Source: Ashinkailepas kermadecensis (lineage: Eukaryota; Arthropoda; Thecostraca; Neolepadidae). From it: a stretch of DNA of 64,000 bases. The notes under the pieces are model-generated. The model worked only from the letters and a program-made list of their open reading frames with translations, was not told where the DNA came from and did not search any database. Below, one piece after another: positions 1 through 12,616 of the stretch (positions within the stretch are counted from its first letter, which is position 1; each line of letters starts with the position of its first letter). The translations under genes and the position numbers were made by a program. The stretch is from contig JAOTOM010004353.1 of assembly GCA_034440615.1 (NCBI GenBank), positions 1-64,000 on the forward strand. The letters are read 5' to 3'.

Positions 1-103
1 CTCCGGGGACGCTCCCGCACCGGCGACGGACCGTGCCGCTGCTCGAGCGTGACAATTCGGGCCAGTAGTTTACCTCCTGGCGGTGCTGGAATGTCACCGC
101 CGC

Positions 104-183
104 AGCAGATCTTGCGTATGTTCATGTGCGGTCACTCGGTAAAAAGAAAGCTCGCATGTCATACATGTATGCAAAAGATTCAA
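104..183 (+). repeat. 80-bp dispersed repeat, copy 1
   Basis: An 80-bp block beginning AGCAGATCTTGCG and ending GCAAAAGATTCAA is present again at 12537-12616 in the same orientation with only about four substitutions. Similarity stops abruptly at both edges, so this is a short dispersed repeat or the end of a larger mobile element. No coding potential is visible and the family is not recognised. Confidence 0.85.
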
Positions 184-3100
184 GGGCTGCCAATATTTCC
201 TCAATAGACATCCACCGCGGGAAAATGCGATTTTCCTGATTGGCATCAGGCTGAAACTAGATGGCAGGGGCCCCTGTTTTCATGACGTGTGGTGTGTAGC
301 ATAGATGAGGATTGGTTCACTTCTCCAATTGTCAGTCACTATATGGGCGCTAAATGATCTACCATGGTCGATGCGCCCTAAAACTCTAATCACACACACA
401 GTCAATCACTACGCCTGTCGACAAACGAAGGTATATCACGTGGACACACGAAAATCAGCCCATAACTGAATACATATTGAACGAATACTAACCAAATATA
501 TCTCTGAGTATACTAACGTATGCTAGCCAAATATATATATATCTGAATTATCATTAGATGGGCTTGAATCGGGATTAGTGATAGAAGTAAGAAAATAATG
601 CAGAGGTAGTCTTCAATGAAATGTCCGCAGTGTGCAGTAATTCAACAATTCATCATGTGGTCCGGAAATTCAAAGTTAGCAAACATGTATGCTTTTCTTT
701 CGTAGGTGACATTTTCATCATTGACTAAAGTAGACACCACCATGATATCCCAACGGGTAAATAATGTGAAATGAAGGTACGTACATTCATGAACCTGATT
801 CTCGTCTTCCATCCTTGAGTGTCTTCCCTGCATCTTATTGTCATCTAACACTATTCCCAAACAACTTTATTCTTAATCAACACTTAACTAGTTATTGGGA
901 AAGTATTTTTAGGACACTGAATGTCTGACTTTTTCATGTACATTTTTAGGGTTGGTGCCTAAACTGTAGCATAAATGGTGTCGTATGGTATGTGGATGTA
1001 GTGGCATGTAGATGTATGGTATGCAGAGGTACCTAAATTTTTAAAGTAATGTCCAGGACCGCCTACTGTATTACAGACCTCTAGAAACAATTTGCATCCC
1101 CTTTCGAGTATTCGCTGAATCTTCACATCCACTGTATCTTGGTATCCACAGTCCAACCCCCACTCCCTCACAGCAAGCAAGAAGCATTGACACGGCAGCC
1201 CAGTGCAACTGAACGCTCTTCTTGTTGACGTAGCTGTTCTTCACAATATCCTACACCCTCCATTTTAAGAATATTAAGAAAAATAGAAATCGTTGGAAGA
1301 TTCCGGACGGACAACTGTTCATGAATTGTTGACATCGCAAGCATCACCAGCTGTATTCGGTATAGTGTGGCCTCAGTCGTATCCATAGAAACGGAGTAGG
1401 ATGACGTTTGCAGTGCACATGACACGTACAGAAAAGGCAACTACTCATTTTTATCAATTTTGCATGTCGCGAGCCCCGTGGGGGATGCAATGCGTCAACA
1501 GCCGAAATGCATTTTCCCGAAACTAGAGCTTGAGATTAGGTTGTGAAACGGTACGAATTGAGCAGTGAGAGAGGACTGAAAATGAATGTCGCATCACATT
1601 TTGCATGCTGCTAAGTCTGAAATAAATATATGAACTTATCTTAAACTAAGAAGTGCTTTCTTGTTCACCACTAACTCGAAGTCCGCTCGAAACTCTTTGA
1701 TATTAAAATCTTGTTCAATAATGTTGTTTTGCGTCACATTCTAAGCCTTTTTAAGCCAAGTGATTGCAACTTACGCTGATTTCCTAGCTTGGAGTATCCA
1801 TCGTTTCCAGGCATGAATTAAATGCTGCAAAGGCCATTCCCTTTAACATAATGTAAGCGCCTTAGCGTATTTTTACAAACACAAGTAGGCTTAGAGCTCA
1901 AATAGAGATAATTTTGAAGTCACAATGCCCGGCACAAAAGCTTGCCATGTGATAATGTATTCTCGCCGCTTCGCAGAGGATATTATCATTGCTGGTTCTG
2001 CCCGGGTGACGTCACGAACTCGACAATTCTTCGTTGCACGTGCTTGCACACTTGACCTGTTGCTACCGCCTTTCTCGTCCGACCTTTTCACATTTGTCTC
2101 CATTACAACAAAACATCGGTGAATATTGTGTCATCTATGTGTGCAATTCCATTATAGAGACTATGGCTTCTCGCGTTGAGTTTGAATTAATCAACCCTTC
2201 AAAACACTCTTCCAAGTTTCCCCAAGTAAGAATTCGAACAGTTATAGCATGCTACTTGGCTACATGACTCTTTGCTAAGAACATATATATTGCTTCAAGG
2301 ATTGTCAATATATCTCCGGGATTAGCGGATTAGCGGAAACTATAAACGTGGCGACTTTTAGGTATTTCACAACGTTACTAGCATGCTTTCAGCAAAGTGT
2401 CGCTATAAACCTGCTGCATTTGGCTTGTGGTTCTCGCCCTTCTTTTTCTATTCTCATTTTTCCGCTTTCCTTTCGAGTTTGATGAATGAATATTTTAAGC
2501 AACTGAGATGTGTGAATGCATGAGAATGTGATATTATTTTTTAATCTCCTGTCGAAGAAAACATCACTACAACGTGGAAAATCCTTCCGAATGATATCCG
2601 ATAACAATATAACTTTTCACCATGCCGTTGTCGAATTCGTAAACATGAGTGTAATTCTCCTAACTTGATGCTATTCTATGAACAGTAAATTTGGCATTTG
2701 CTGTCGTATTCACCATGAAGATATCCAAAATGAATTATGGGCATGATTTCCAGGTTTCATCGTAAACTGTATTTTAACTTTCTTCAGAATCTCTGCACAG
2801 GTGGCCACTTAGCTCGGTGGTATTATTCCCTGCTGAATGGATATATGAACCAAGTTAAATGCACATGCCACTATGTCCACAAATTATGATTTGTATAGTG
2901 GTTAGCTACTGCACTTCTCCGAACCAAACACTTTGCGTAGTGCGGTCAGAGCTCTCTGTCCGATTCGGCGGTGCGATAGGGGACACGCGCGGCCACGCTA
3001 CTGCTAGCGCTTCGTTTGCACCTAGCGGCGGAAATTCGAGCTGTAAGCATGCCATTGGGTCGCATGGCGGCCGCGGCCGCAAGAGGCTAAATATTGAAGA

Positions 3101-5553
3101 TAATTGTCAAAAATAAAGAAAGTATGCTATCTCGAGATTTTTGCCCCAGCTGTGCTGGATACATTCATCATTTCTGTATCAGCTGATATCATTTCAATTC
3201 TAGTATAACGGCCATTAGTGTTCGTCAATTTCGTTCTAAAGTTGACATGTTCCCATATTTCCGTATAGCTTTAGCATGGGGAATGCCAGAAGCATTATGC
3301 GGTCGCATGTTAAATTGAATATTTTGATCAAACGATGGTACTAGCTAAAAATTCCCCCCCCCCCCCTGGAACTTCCTCAGAATTTATCACTCGTTTCAAT
3401 GAAGGTATTCCTGATCAACTGACACTGCCGCTATACTTCGTCAAAGTTGATTAAAGATGAAATAGCATCGCAACGATGTCTTTAAGTGAGGACAGTGTCA
3501 ATTTGTTGCAGATAATATAATATTTCTGGTGTATAATAAAATTAGTTTAACAACACTAGTGTTTTAAAAAAAAACTCCTTACATTAACATGGCGCGATGA
3601 TCTTGGGAAGCGAGTGATTAAGTGATCGATGAACGCCAGCACTTTACTTAATAATTTGTATTATTTCGTATGGAACAAACCTTGTCTTAAATACACCAAG
3701 CAGCATCATGTAGATGATGCTAAAATCCCCATACGCGAAGGCAGATCTTTGTCTCCGCCTTCGCCGCGAAGTGTGGGTATAGCCAGCCTATTTTGAGTCG
3801 GCTCGAGTGGTATACAAATTAACGCCAATTAAATTAATACTCATCATATTTGGATACGGTAGGACCTGAACATGACATAATAACAACATCCTACACAGAG
3901 AATGGTTGTTGTTTTCCCAAACATCGTCTATAAAACCCGACTTAGCTACAAATTCGGCCATCTTAGGGCACATGGCTCGGTTATCCCTCCTGGGTACGCC
4001 ACTGCCCTCGCGATTTCCACCGTTCCTGAATCCACGGGCGTCGGAAAGACGGGTAGACATCATAGGTGTGGGAACAGGGGGAGGAGGGTATGCCCCCCCC
4101 CCCCACTTTTCATGAAAGTTTAACATAAATGCTATGGCGATGCATCATAAGAATCAACTTCAAAAAGGGTTTTGCCCCCCCCACACACACACACTTTTTG
4201 AGACGTTCCTACGCCTCTGGTGGACGTGGCCTACTGGGGAACTTTGACTAAGTGGTCACGCCATTTGATGGATGCAGGCCTACCATCCAAGCCCACCATA
4301 CTCCGACCCACTAGAAATTATAAGAGTGGGAATGTTAAGTGACTCTGGAGGGGGCATGCCTACCTATCCCAGTTAACATAGCATATTAGAGCCCTAGGGG
4401 ACTGGTCGCTCCAAGCTTTATGCAATGTAACAACATAAGAATGATTGAGTGTTTAGCAGAATTGTTTTTCATGAAAAATAACCCAAAACCCCTCTCATGC
4501 CACCTCAACCCCATTCAAAGTCTGTCACGACACCCATGCATGGTGCCGTCAAGAGCCCATGCAACTGCTAAACAGTGGGGTCATTTGTGTGCTGTTATTC
4601 AATGGAACGTTCACAAGCCCGACGCCCCGCGACGACTTGAAGTTTGGTGAGATCCCACAGCCTCTGGATTTAGGAAGACGCGGAGCTGCCTCGGGAGTGG
4701 CCAACTGTTACGGCTTATTCAGTCAAAGTTGGATAAATGGAATGTTGACACCTCGCTCAACCCACCTGAGTGGTCCGAGAACATCATTCTGAACGGTTAC
4801 TACTCGAGCACCTCTCCTAAAGATCTCCGCGCAGTTGAAGCTCTGATCTATGGGCGCTGTATAACCTAGGAAGTTGATGCGCCGCTAAACCCCAATAACA
4901 ACGAAGCTCTGATCTAAGGGAACACCGGCGCGCTCAAGTGGCGGAAGTAGTTACCCTTAACTTTGAAATGATTGTATTTGGAACTTGAAAAAGAAAAGGG
5001 CAGAATCCTGGGTTAGGGGCCCCAGGCACCAGCTTAGCCGTTAGGAATTGATACTGTTTCGGAACCTGAAAACAAGTATCAGTAAAGCGTTCAACCGAAA
5101 ATCAGATGGTATTCACGAAATCGAAATTGTTGGGTAGTCATGGCAGCTAATAGTGATTCGGCATTGGGCGGCCAGAACAACAATGGGCGGTGGAACCGAA
5201 GAACTAGAAGTAGCAAAACATTCGAAGCTTACACAATAATGCATTCAGGACGAACGTTCATGTATTCAGAAACTCCATTCACTCAGAAACGAGTCTCCGA
5301 CATTCAGTAAACCTGCACAAAGACGTGCGATGTCAGACAATGAGTACACCATATTCATAAACTCCGATTTACTAAGTATACTTGCAATTACTAATGATAA
5401 TAGCTATATAACTAGCTAATGATACCAGCATATATATTGTCAAAGAATGCCGAAAATAGATGAAATTTCGCCGAGAGTGCTGGCACAAAAGGCGTTTGAA
5501 ATCGGTTCCATGATTGCAGGCATTTCACATTCGTTCATATCTAAATATAAGTA
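184..5553. other. AT-rich non-coding DNA, no gene recognised
   Basis: All frames are short and broken and none shows a recognisable domain. The stretch has homopolymer C runs near 3354-3367, 4088-4104 and 4176-4185. The last two lie in two imperfect copies of a TATGCCCCCC...CACTTTT-like block, which looks like a decayed repeat. The words around 3990-4010 and 4200-4220 (GGGTACGCCACTG, CCTACGCCTCTGG) resemble a degenerate dispersed repeat and not unique sequence. Confidence 0.6.
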
Positions 5554-6418
5554 TTAAAACTGTGCAGTTGTAAATATGCCTTCGCTGTAATGACATCGCC
5601 ATCCCCGATCATGGATGTCATACTTGGGCATTATAGGGCTGAGGCCTGTATGCTCCTTAGTACTCTGCCATAGCGTTGTAGAATATGTATCTTTGAGGTT
5701 TGTACCAGAAAAAGGTGGCCGTTTTCTGTGGTTGAGGTATTCTTCGCTTTGTTGGTCAAATGTCCCCAGAGGCCCGATTTTGCTGGTGGGCATGATTTAC
5801 CATGATGTGCAAGTACGGTGTAACCATAAATGCTTGGCAGACAGCAGGAAACATTTTGCTCAAAGTTTTGGCCTCCTTCTCAACAACGCTTCGGTTCACC
5901 CAACTTTTTAGAAGGTCGAGGTACTTAACGTATTTCACGAGGAAGAGCTTTATATGTAGGCCGCGTGTTTTCCCAACAATTTCAAGGAGGGTGCAAAGGA
6001 CAGTTTCTGTAAGGAACTGCAGAATCTTCTGCCTATCGCGCGCATCAAGACGAGAAAACTCATCGGCACCTTTGTCTACGACAATCTTCGCTTCAAGGAG
6101 GGTGCCAGTTTCTGTAAGGAACTGCAGAATCTTCTGCCTATCGCGCGCATCAAGACGAGAAAACTCATCGGCACCTTTGTCTACGACAATCTTCGCTCGA
6201 CTGGTAATGACAGTTCGAAGTGTTCTCACGAATTCGGTTGCTGTGTTTTCCGGAATCTCACGACAAATGAGCATCAACAATTTGTCCGGCGTGCGGAGGT
6301 ACACGTGAAAGTGGTCGATGATAATGCAATCAGGAATAGCATGAAACAAGTTCGCTCTGATGACTCCACACTTGCCAACCTTCAGATCTACCATCGTCTT
6401 ACTAGCGTCTAATTTCAA
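5554..6418 (-). pseudogene. Decayed ORF of an uncharacterised, probably transposon-associated family
   Basis: A 220-residue frame runs from 6418 to 5756. It contains DHFHVYLRTPDKLLMLICRE near residues 35-55 and VTPYLHIMVNH near residues 198-208. From memory, this pairing ('...HxFLRxxDKLxxLLxR...' and later 'TPYMHxxVxH', followed by 'FxQQGLEKxN') belongs to a multicopy, uncharacterised protein family of invertebrate genomes. The expected next segment appears in a different frame at about 5765-5720 (GTFDQQSEEYLNHRKRPPF), so the gene is frameshifted near 5756-5790. A 35-codon segment is duplicated in tandem inside the frame. A complete gene would continue on both sides and I see no other exons. 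Family assignment rests on motif memory and is tentative. The multicopy nature is why I suspect a mobile-element origin. Confidence 0.4.
5983..6197. repeat. In-frame ~105-111-bp tandem duplication inside the decayed ORF
   Basis: The block starting CAAGGAGGGTGC at 5983 starts again at 6094. The two copies are identical over about 100 bp apart from a 6-bp length difference near their start (GCAAAGGACAGTTT versus GCCAGTTT). On the minus strand both copies stay in the same reading frame and duplicate the segment VVDKGADEFSRLDARDRQ. Near identity implies a recent slippage or unequal-exchange event. Confidence 0.9.
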
Positions 6419-7506
6419 ATATTCGGTGTTTGCAGCCTCGCAGTAAATGCACGCATATGAGCTGTATAGTATTCATGAAGACGAATGTATCTAAATATAT
6501 ATGAGGGGTGTGTTACGCAATATCAAGTGAAGAATGTGAAATACATTTGTGTAGATAGTTCCCTTGGAATGAGGGTATGGTATTGATTTGGGTGTGTCTG
6601 TTTCCTTTGTCTTGTCGTATAGTACATCTTCTTTGTGGGCTTAATTCAGATGGGCCCATGTGACTCTCATTGAGCCTGATCACTTTATGATTTGATGACA
6701 ATGATTTCAGGTAATTAAACATTTGTCCTCAATGAGTCAACAAAAAGATGTGTTGGCTTTATGCAATCAATCAACATTAGGCAGCAAGGGATCCAACATT
6801 ATTAGGGCGGAGGGAATCAAACAGCAGCATGCGGCAAATGATCCAACATCAGTAGGTTAGGTTTTTCTAACAATGTACTGTAATTTTCAGCACATATTTA
6901 AACGTACAAAGTTGAATTTTCTGTATTCTTTCGTTTGCTTATTGAAAATATGGGATTCATGACAGAAATGAGTGGTCACCTCGTTATGATTATGGTAATA
7001 AATGTAGTTACCTTTGATTTGTCTTCAAATCGTGCAACAGCCTTGAACAACACATTTACTGAATATTCGCATCCAAAACCTGAGGCATTCCAGATTTGGT
7101 GCATGGCAAACCAAGGAGGAACAATATTCCACACTGGTGTTTGCCATTATTAATAATTTATCTTATTAACACCACCTGTATGTACAGTGTTATTGTGCTT
7201 TAAGGTATTCACAAGACAGGTTTTAGACACATTTTACCTGCAAGAAGCAAATAAAGGGGTTAGGTTTGGTTCAGTCACTTTTTAGTTTCAAAACATTGTT
7301 TTTTTTGTTCCTCAAGTTCTTTTGTTCTTCAAAAGCAGTTTAGGCTATGTTAGGTCAGAGTAGGTTTTTTAATTTGATAAGTTTTAGAAGAAAAATTGGT
7401 TGATTTTTTTCTCCATGTTTCAAGATTTTCATCTTACATTAGAAGTTAGGCTAGATTAATCTAGACTATGTGGCATTTTCCTTTTAGACATAAAAGATCA
7501 GTGCAA
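6419..7506. other. AT-rich non-coding DNA with TTAGG-like words
   Basis: No gene recognised. Scattered words such as TAGGTTAGGTTTTT (6852), GGGGTTAGGTTTGG (7256) and GTTAGGCTAGATTA (7444) resemble interspersed TTAGG-type words, but there is no tandem telomeric array. A diverged copy of the ATGAGTGGTCAC repeat lies at about 6945-7005. Confidence 0.5.
6945..7005 (+). repeat. ATGAGTGGTCAC-family repeat, diverged copy
   Basis: Contains GAAATGAGTGGTCACCTCGT, matching the core of copies at 9117, ~9735 (minus) and ~10370 (minus). The translated core reads TEMSGHLVM, comparable with EEMSGQIML and EEMSGHIML in the other copies. Edges are not clear. Confidence 0.5.
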
Positions 7507-8975
7507 CTATGAGCCACAAGGGCCCTTCTTGGTTGCACTCTGTACACTGAACCAGTTGTCCACCAAACGTGTCGACCAACTCTCCCTGGAATACAGAAAA
7601 ACAAGCCCCCTATTCTTATAATGATTGTCTATGCTGTTCTTAAAGATATTCATTGTGTTGCTACTGACAATGGTTTCTGGCAGCTGGTTCCAGTGTTCTA
7701 CTGCCCTGTTGGTGAAGAAGGACTGTCTTAACCTTGTCCTGCTGTGATTAACTTTAATTTTGAATTGATGACCTCGAATTGCATCATTTCTGTTAAATTC
7801 AAACAGTTCCCTGAGATAACCCTGTTCATGACCATGAACAAATTTAAAGACCTCGATGAGATCTCCTCTCAGCCTTCTATATCTAAGTGAAAACATATTC
7901 AGTTTCTTCAATCTTTCCTCATATGCCAGGTTGCCTATACCATTCACCATTTTTGTTGCCATCTTTTGTACTCTCTCTAAAAGCCAACAATCTTTTTCAT
8001 AACTAGGGGACCAAGCTTGGACACAGTATTCCAGATGTGGCCTGACATATGCACAGTAAAGCTTCCTGATGACTTCCTTACTTTTGTATGATACATTCCT
8101 ATTTATTGCCCCAAGCATTCTTAGTGCCTTCTTGGGGCAAGAACCCAAACATTCTTCTTCCTGGCTTCTTTGGTCTGTTCTGATGCCCCCAATTTTGTGT
8201 TCAAAATAACACCTAAGTCCTTCTACTGAGTCACAGATAGTACTTGGCCACCCATAAAGTACGGAGCCTTGATATGCTGCCTACCTACATGCATGCTTTT
8301 GAACTTATCAAAATTAAATTTAATTTGCCATTTTTCGGACCACTTCACTAGCTCGTCTAAGTCTTTCTGCAGCAAGACCTGCTCATTTTGCCCTGTTATT
8401 GCCCTAAAGACCTTCAAATCATTTGCAAAATTCAAAATCTTACTGCTTAGGCCACTTTCAATGTTATTTACAAACATAATGAACAATAGTGGTTCCAGTA
8501 CTGACCCCTGGGGGAACTCCACTAAGAACATTTTGCCATGATGATTTTGTACCATTTAGCATCACTCTCTGCTGTCTATCTGAAAGCCACAACCCTATCC
8601 ATTTTAGGATGTTTCCCGCAATACCATGGACCTGAAGCTGCATCATTAACCATTTATGAGGTACCTTGTCAAAGGCGTTGCTAAAGTCAAGATATGCTAC
8701 ATCAACCTGATTTCCCTTATCAAATTGTTCTGTAACAAAATTAAAAAAAAATCCAAGAGATTTGTGAGACACGATCGCCCTTTTCTAAACCCATGTTGAG
8801 TATCTTGAATCAATCTGTTTCCTTCCAGAAAACTAACTATTTTATCCTTGATAATTGACTCAAGTACCTTGCAGACTAGGGATGTGAGGCTAACTGGCCT
8901 ATAGTTTTCAACTTTCCCTCTTTCTCCTTTCAAGAAAACCGCCTCTTGAATTGATCGTGTCGCGTGTGCACACAT
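7507..8975 (-). pseudogene. CR1/Jockey-like non-LTR retrotransposon, reverse transcriptase and C-terminus, broken
   Basis: The 3' half of a LINE ORF2 reads on the minus strand from 8975 to 7507 across at least four frame segments. The order is the fingers/palm start (ENYRPVSLTSLVCKVLE, HGFRKGRSCLTNLLDF), motif A (AYLDFSNAFDKVPH), motif B split by a frameshift (SGVPPG then PQGSVLEPLLF), the motif C region, and then the C-terminal domain (KLYCAYVRPHLEYCVQAWSP, FTNRAVEHWNQLPETIV). The catalytic YADD box reads FAND, so one catalytic Asp has become Asn. Frameshifts near 8550 and 8750 and a break near 8150-8220 also kill the frame. The endonuclease and ORF1 are absent, as expected for a 5'-truncated insertion. 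The C-terminal sequence is CR1-like. The 3' end lies near 7490-7506, where no clear terminal microsatellite is visible. The element is certainly inactive. Confidence 0.9.
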
Positions 8976-9052
8976 GTGCTGCCTCCAGTGCTTTTATTGT
9001 TCGCTCTTGATATCCTTCCTTTTACTTAACATTATTTGGTATGCTATATGAC

Positions 9053-9195
9053 CCAACTCAAAGCTCATTTGTTGGTGTTACTTTGCCTGCCAACTGAGAA
9101 ATATAAAATTGGAGAGGAAATGAGTGGCCAGATCATGCTAACTACCTTTCGAAATATTACACTAGGAAAAAATCCAAGAATTACAAAATTACTTG
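9053..9195 (+). repeat. ATGAGTGGTCAC-family repeat copy
   Basis: Reads ACCCAACTCAAAGCTCATTT, then TGCCTGCC, then GAGGAAATGAGTGGCCAGAT, then CACTAGGAAAAAATCC. The same order of words recurs on the minus strand at 10225-10420 and 9640-9770 and in part at 10850-10960 (plus). Confidence 0.6.
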
Positions 9196-9639
9196 AAAGG
9201 AAAAAAAAACATATTTACCATATTTATATATACCATAGGTATTGTGACTTGCAATTGTTGAGTATTTATTCCTTGTGAATTAATTAGCAGGACCAATGAG
9301 CTATGGAGTTAGATCATAACGTGTACTCTTAAGTGTTATGAGGGTGAATGATCAAGACCTGGTTGAAACATCTCAAGCCAATGTAACAAAGAATACCAAA
9401 CATTTCTTTATTTTTGTTTTTATTTGCTCAAATACCCCAGTTTTCAACTACATTTTACAGAATAGGTTTATATTTACATTGAATACAAAATCACTTTGGA
9501 ACACAGCAGATAGATCCTTTGTCCAAAGATGCATGACCACGATTCACAAAATACATCCCAGCTCATGATTGCAGGTAGGTACCTACCTGTCAAGCTGCAT
9601 TGTCCCAGACCACTCATATGGTACTGAAGACAAAAGTTT

Positions 9640-9770
9640 GGTAAATTTGTGCATTATAGTAATATTTCAAGTATTGGAATTTTTCCAATGTAATGTTTGT
9701 TAACATGATCAAGACATGTGACCACTCATTTCCTGTGCAAATACTTACTCTTCAGTTGACAAGCAAAATC
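9640..9770 (-). repeat. ATGAGTGGTCAC-family repeat copy, inverted
   Basis: On the minus strand this reads TTTGCTTGTCAACTGAAGAG, then ACAGGAAATGAGTGGTCACA, then ACATTGGAAAAATTCC. These are the same word order and spacing as the plus copy at 9053, with a short insertion after the core. Confidence 0.6.
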
Positions 9771-10224
9771 ATACCAAACATGTGCTTTGATTCAGATAAT
9801 ATAACGTAAAATCCATGTTAAAATGAGCTATCATAACATAGCCTGAGAAACCCTAAATAACATACAACCTAAAAAGCCCAATAATGCCTAAGGTAACCTA
9901 ACCAAGCTTAATCTCCCTTTTAGGAAAATAAATGAAGAAAAGGAAAAATATGAACCCATTGTTTTTTTGTTCGGGATTATCCAAATTAATAAAGCCTAAC
10001 CCAGCCCAACCAAACCTAGCCTAACCTGCCCTTGAGATGAAAGATTCCTCCAAAATTGAGTTTATTGAACATTAAGATATTCATAAGGGAAATATACCAC
10101 TCACTTTACCTCCATAAAGCAAACAAAGGTATCAGGTTTGGTTAGGTTAAGTTTTCTAATTTTGCAAAATATGAATTTTTAAATTAAAAAACACCTTCGT
10201 ATTTTACAACAGGTCAGGCTAGGT

Positions 10225-10420
10225 TCTTAAATTTGGAGATTTAAAAAATCAGAAAAATATTCATCAAAGATAGTCTTGCCATTTATGGAAATACTTGATA
10301 TCTTAAAAATTATTTTTTCCAGTGCAAGGGTTATGAATGTGCCTAACATGATGTGACCACTCATTTCCTCTGCAAATGCATACGTTTCAGTCAGGATGTG
10401 AAATAAAAGCCAGAAAGGGG
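10225..10420 (-). repeat. ATGAGTGGTCAC-family repeat copy, inverted
   Basis: On the minus strand this reads GCAGAGGAAATGAGTGGTCA, then CATCATGTTAGG, then CACTGGAAAAAATAATTTTT. It matches the plus copy at 9053-9195 over the core and the downstream GGAAAAA word. Confidence 0.6.
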
Positions 10421-10849
10421 GTGCTGAGTTCGCTAATATATCATATAACATAATATTCAGCAAGTAACATTGAAAATACAGAAAAAGGTGACATAACCAA
10501 AAATAACCTAGCCTAATCTTCCATGCAAGAAAGGAATCTTTTTAAACGTAAAATTTATGAACAATTTTATTGGCAAACATTTTCAATGCAAAAAACCTAA
10601 CCTAGCTAACCTAGCCTGAACAGTGTTTGAAGAAAACTGTATGCTTCATTAAGGTGAAATATGTGTAAAACGTGTCATGGTTACCTGAAACTGCAATAAT
10701 ACCATTTTGTTAAAAGCATGTTTAAGATGATTTAGACTTTAGGGCACATCAACTGCATTGGTGATTTAGCTTTCAAGATGGTTTCGTCTGACAAGAGGTT
10801 AGGCTGGGTTAGGTTAAGTTGTGTTCCCTTTTCTTTCCTAATATCATTA

Positions 10850-10960
10850 TTCTTGGAATATTACCCAACTCAAAGCCCATTTATTGCCTGCCTCCTGAAA
10901 TGTAAGCATTTATGGAAGAAATTATTGATCATCCAAAAATTGAAATTAAAAAATTATCTG
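10850..10960 (+). repeat. ATGAGTGGTCAC-family repeat, left part only
   Basis: Reads ACCCAACTCAAAGCCCATTT followed by TGCCTGCC, matching the left half of the 9053 copy. The ATGAGTGG core is lost or too diverged to see. Confidence 0.45.
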
Positions 10961-12044
10961 CAGTATTTTCCAGATAAAAAACCTAATATAACTAAAGCTA
11001 ACAAAACGTATCCCCTGTTTTCTTTATGGAGTTAAAATATGTGCAAAACATGTGCTGTGAATACCTTAAAGCACAGCAACACTGGAATTTGTGCATTATT
11101 GCAGCAAATGATTCCTATTGAATCTCACCAGGTATGGTGTGTGGGTATATTGCCACAATTTTGCAAAACAAAGGACAAGCCTAGGCATATCATTTGCATG
11201 CGGCATCCAAATCAAACAAATCTGAACACTGCTTCAGAACTTGAACATGTAGGTATCCAGACAGGGTATGCTTATCCAGCAAACTAACATTCAAATACTG
11301 GGATTGTAGGATGAATGGTGCCTATCCCCCGATTGATAACGAACATGGTCAATTTTGAAGGTTCAAACATTTCTATAATGATTCTGAGATGTTGTGATAA
11401 GTGGGGAAATTGATCACTATTTTATTTGGCAGTTTGAAAATTTAATATAATATAACACCCATGGCCAGGCACATTTCTCACTCAGGCATCCCCCGCTGTG
11501 AAAGCACATGCAATATTACAAGGCTTGTGTCCCTGTTTCCATCCACAAATACTGATACAGCTAATGTCATCAATATCAAAGGTGTAACTCCTAAATGTTA
11601 TTGTTTTGGACTGAAGTAGTCATGCTTCCATATTACCTAGCCTGCAGCAAAAGGAATATGATGCCATCAAGCTTCATTCTGGGGCGAAAACGTAAACAAT
11701 TTGTCATGCACCGATGATTGCGCCAAAAGCGCCACTATGCCCACCGCATCAATAATATTTTTTCACAAGAAATTGTGCATGCGCAGAACGGATGTCAGCT
11801 GTTAGCACTAGTATGTCCCCTACCGGAAAAGTGTTTTGACGCGAAAGCTCGCAAGTGTTATATCGGGTCCATCAATATATTGTTATCTTGTGATCATTCG
11901 TGTTTTAAAGTTGTGCTAAGCCCAGTGCACACGGCAAGCACTTAGCCAAGGCACTTTCCACGTTTCACGATGTGTTCCTGACATTAGAATGCATGGGTAC
12001 ATCGGAAATCTTATATATCCTTATGGTTTCATCTTTATGTATTC

Positions 12045-12150
12045 ATAAAGGTGTGTGTATGTGTGTATGCATGCGTGTGTGTTTGTGCATGCGTGTTTGT
12101 GCGTGTGTGTCTGTGTGTGTGTGCGTGTGTGTGTTTGTGCATTCGTGCAT
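12045..12150. repeat. Degenerate GT microsatellite
   Basis: A run of (GT)n interspersed with GCATGC and GCGTGT steps. It is low complexity. Open frames through it on both strands are meaningless. Confidence 0.85.
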
Positions 12151-12536
12151 GCATAGCAGGTGCCTGGCGTTGCAGCCGGTAACCGACCAGCTCATTGGGA
12201 TCCCAGTTCCAATTAATTGTCAGCCATCTGGTAATTTGCTGGCGCCATCGATATTCCGTGGATGGCTCAGCAGCCGCTGAAAGCGGTACGAGCGACGCCA
12301 ATGGAATCCTTCAGCAACAATGCTGCTGATGGAAATACGATGAGTGTGTTTTCGGACTTTAGTTTGATGTTGTAAAATAGGGAGTTAGTTGTGCTGCCAG
12401 TCGCAACTTGGTGGTCATGGGAGAGAGGCGAGGCGCCACTGTTATTTCCCTTCCTGGTTAGGAATTTAAACAGAGAGTATATATGTGCATTTTATGAAGT
12501 TCTTGGGTACAGTTTAGCTAGCGGTACGCATTTGCT

Positions 12537-12616
12537 AGCAGATCTTGCGCATGTTCATGTGCGGTCGCTCGGTAGAAAGAAAGTTCGCATGTCATACATG
12601 TATGCAAAAGATTCAA
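12537..12616 (+). repeat. 80-bp dispersed repeat, copy 2
   Basis: Second copy of the block at 104-183, same orientation, about four substitutions in 80 bp. Flanks on both sides are unrelated between the two copies. Confidence 0.85.

Larger units (their letters stand above)
8976..12536. other. AT-rich non-coding DNA with small dispersed repeats
   Basis: No gene recognised. The block holds four further copies of the ATGAGTGGTCAC family and many CCTAACC/GGTTAGG-like words (9890-9905, 9990-10035, 10130-10150, 10590-10620, 10798-10825). A GT-rich microsatellite lies at 12045-12150. Otherwise the sequence looks unique and unconstrained. Confidence 0.5.

Noticed and set aside
6850..10825. Telomeric TTAGG array
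   Set aside because: Only scattered, imperfect CCTAA/TTAGG-like words occur, with no tandem run. They are interspersed sequence, not a telomere.
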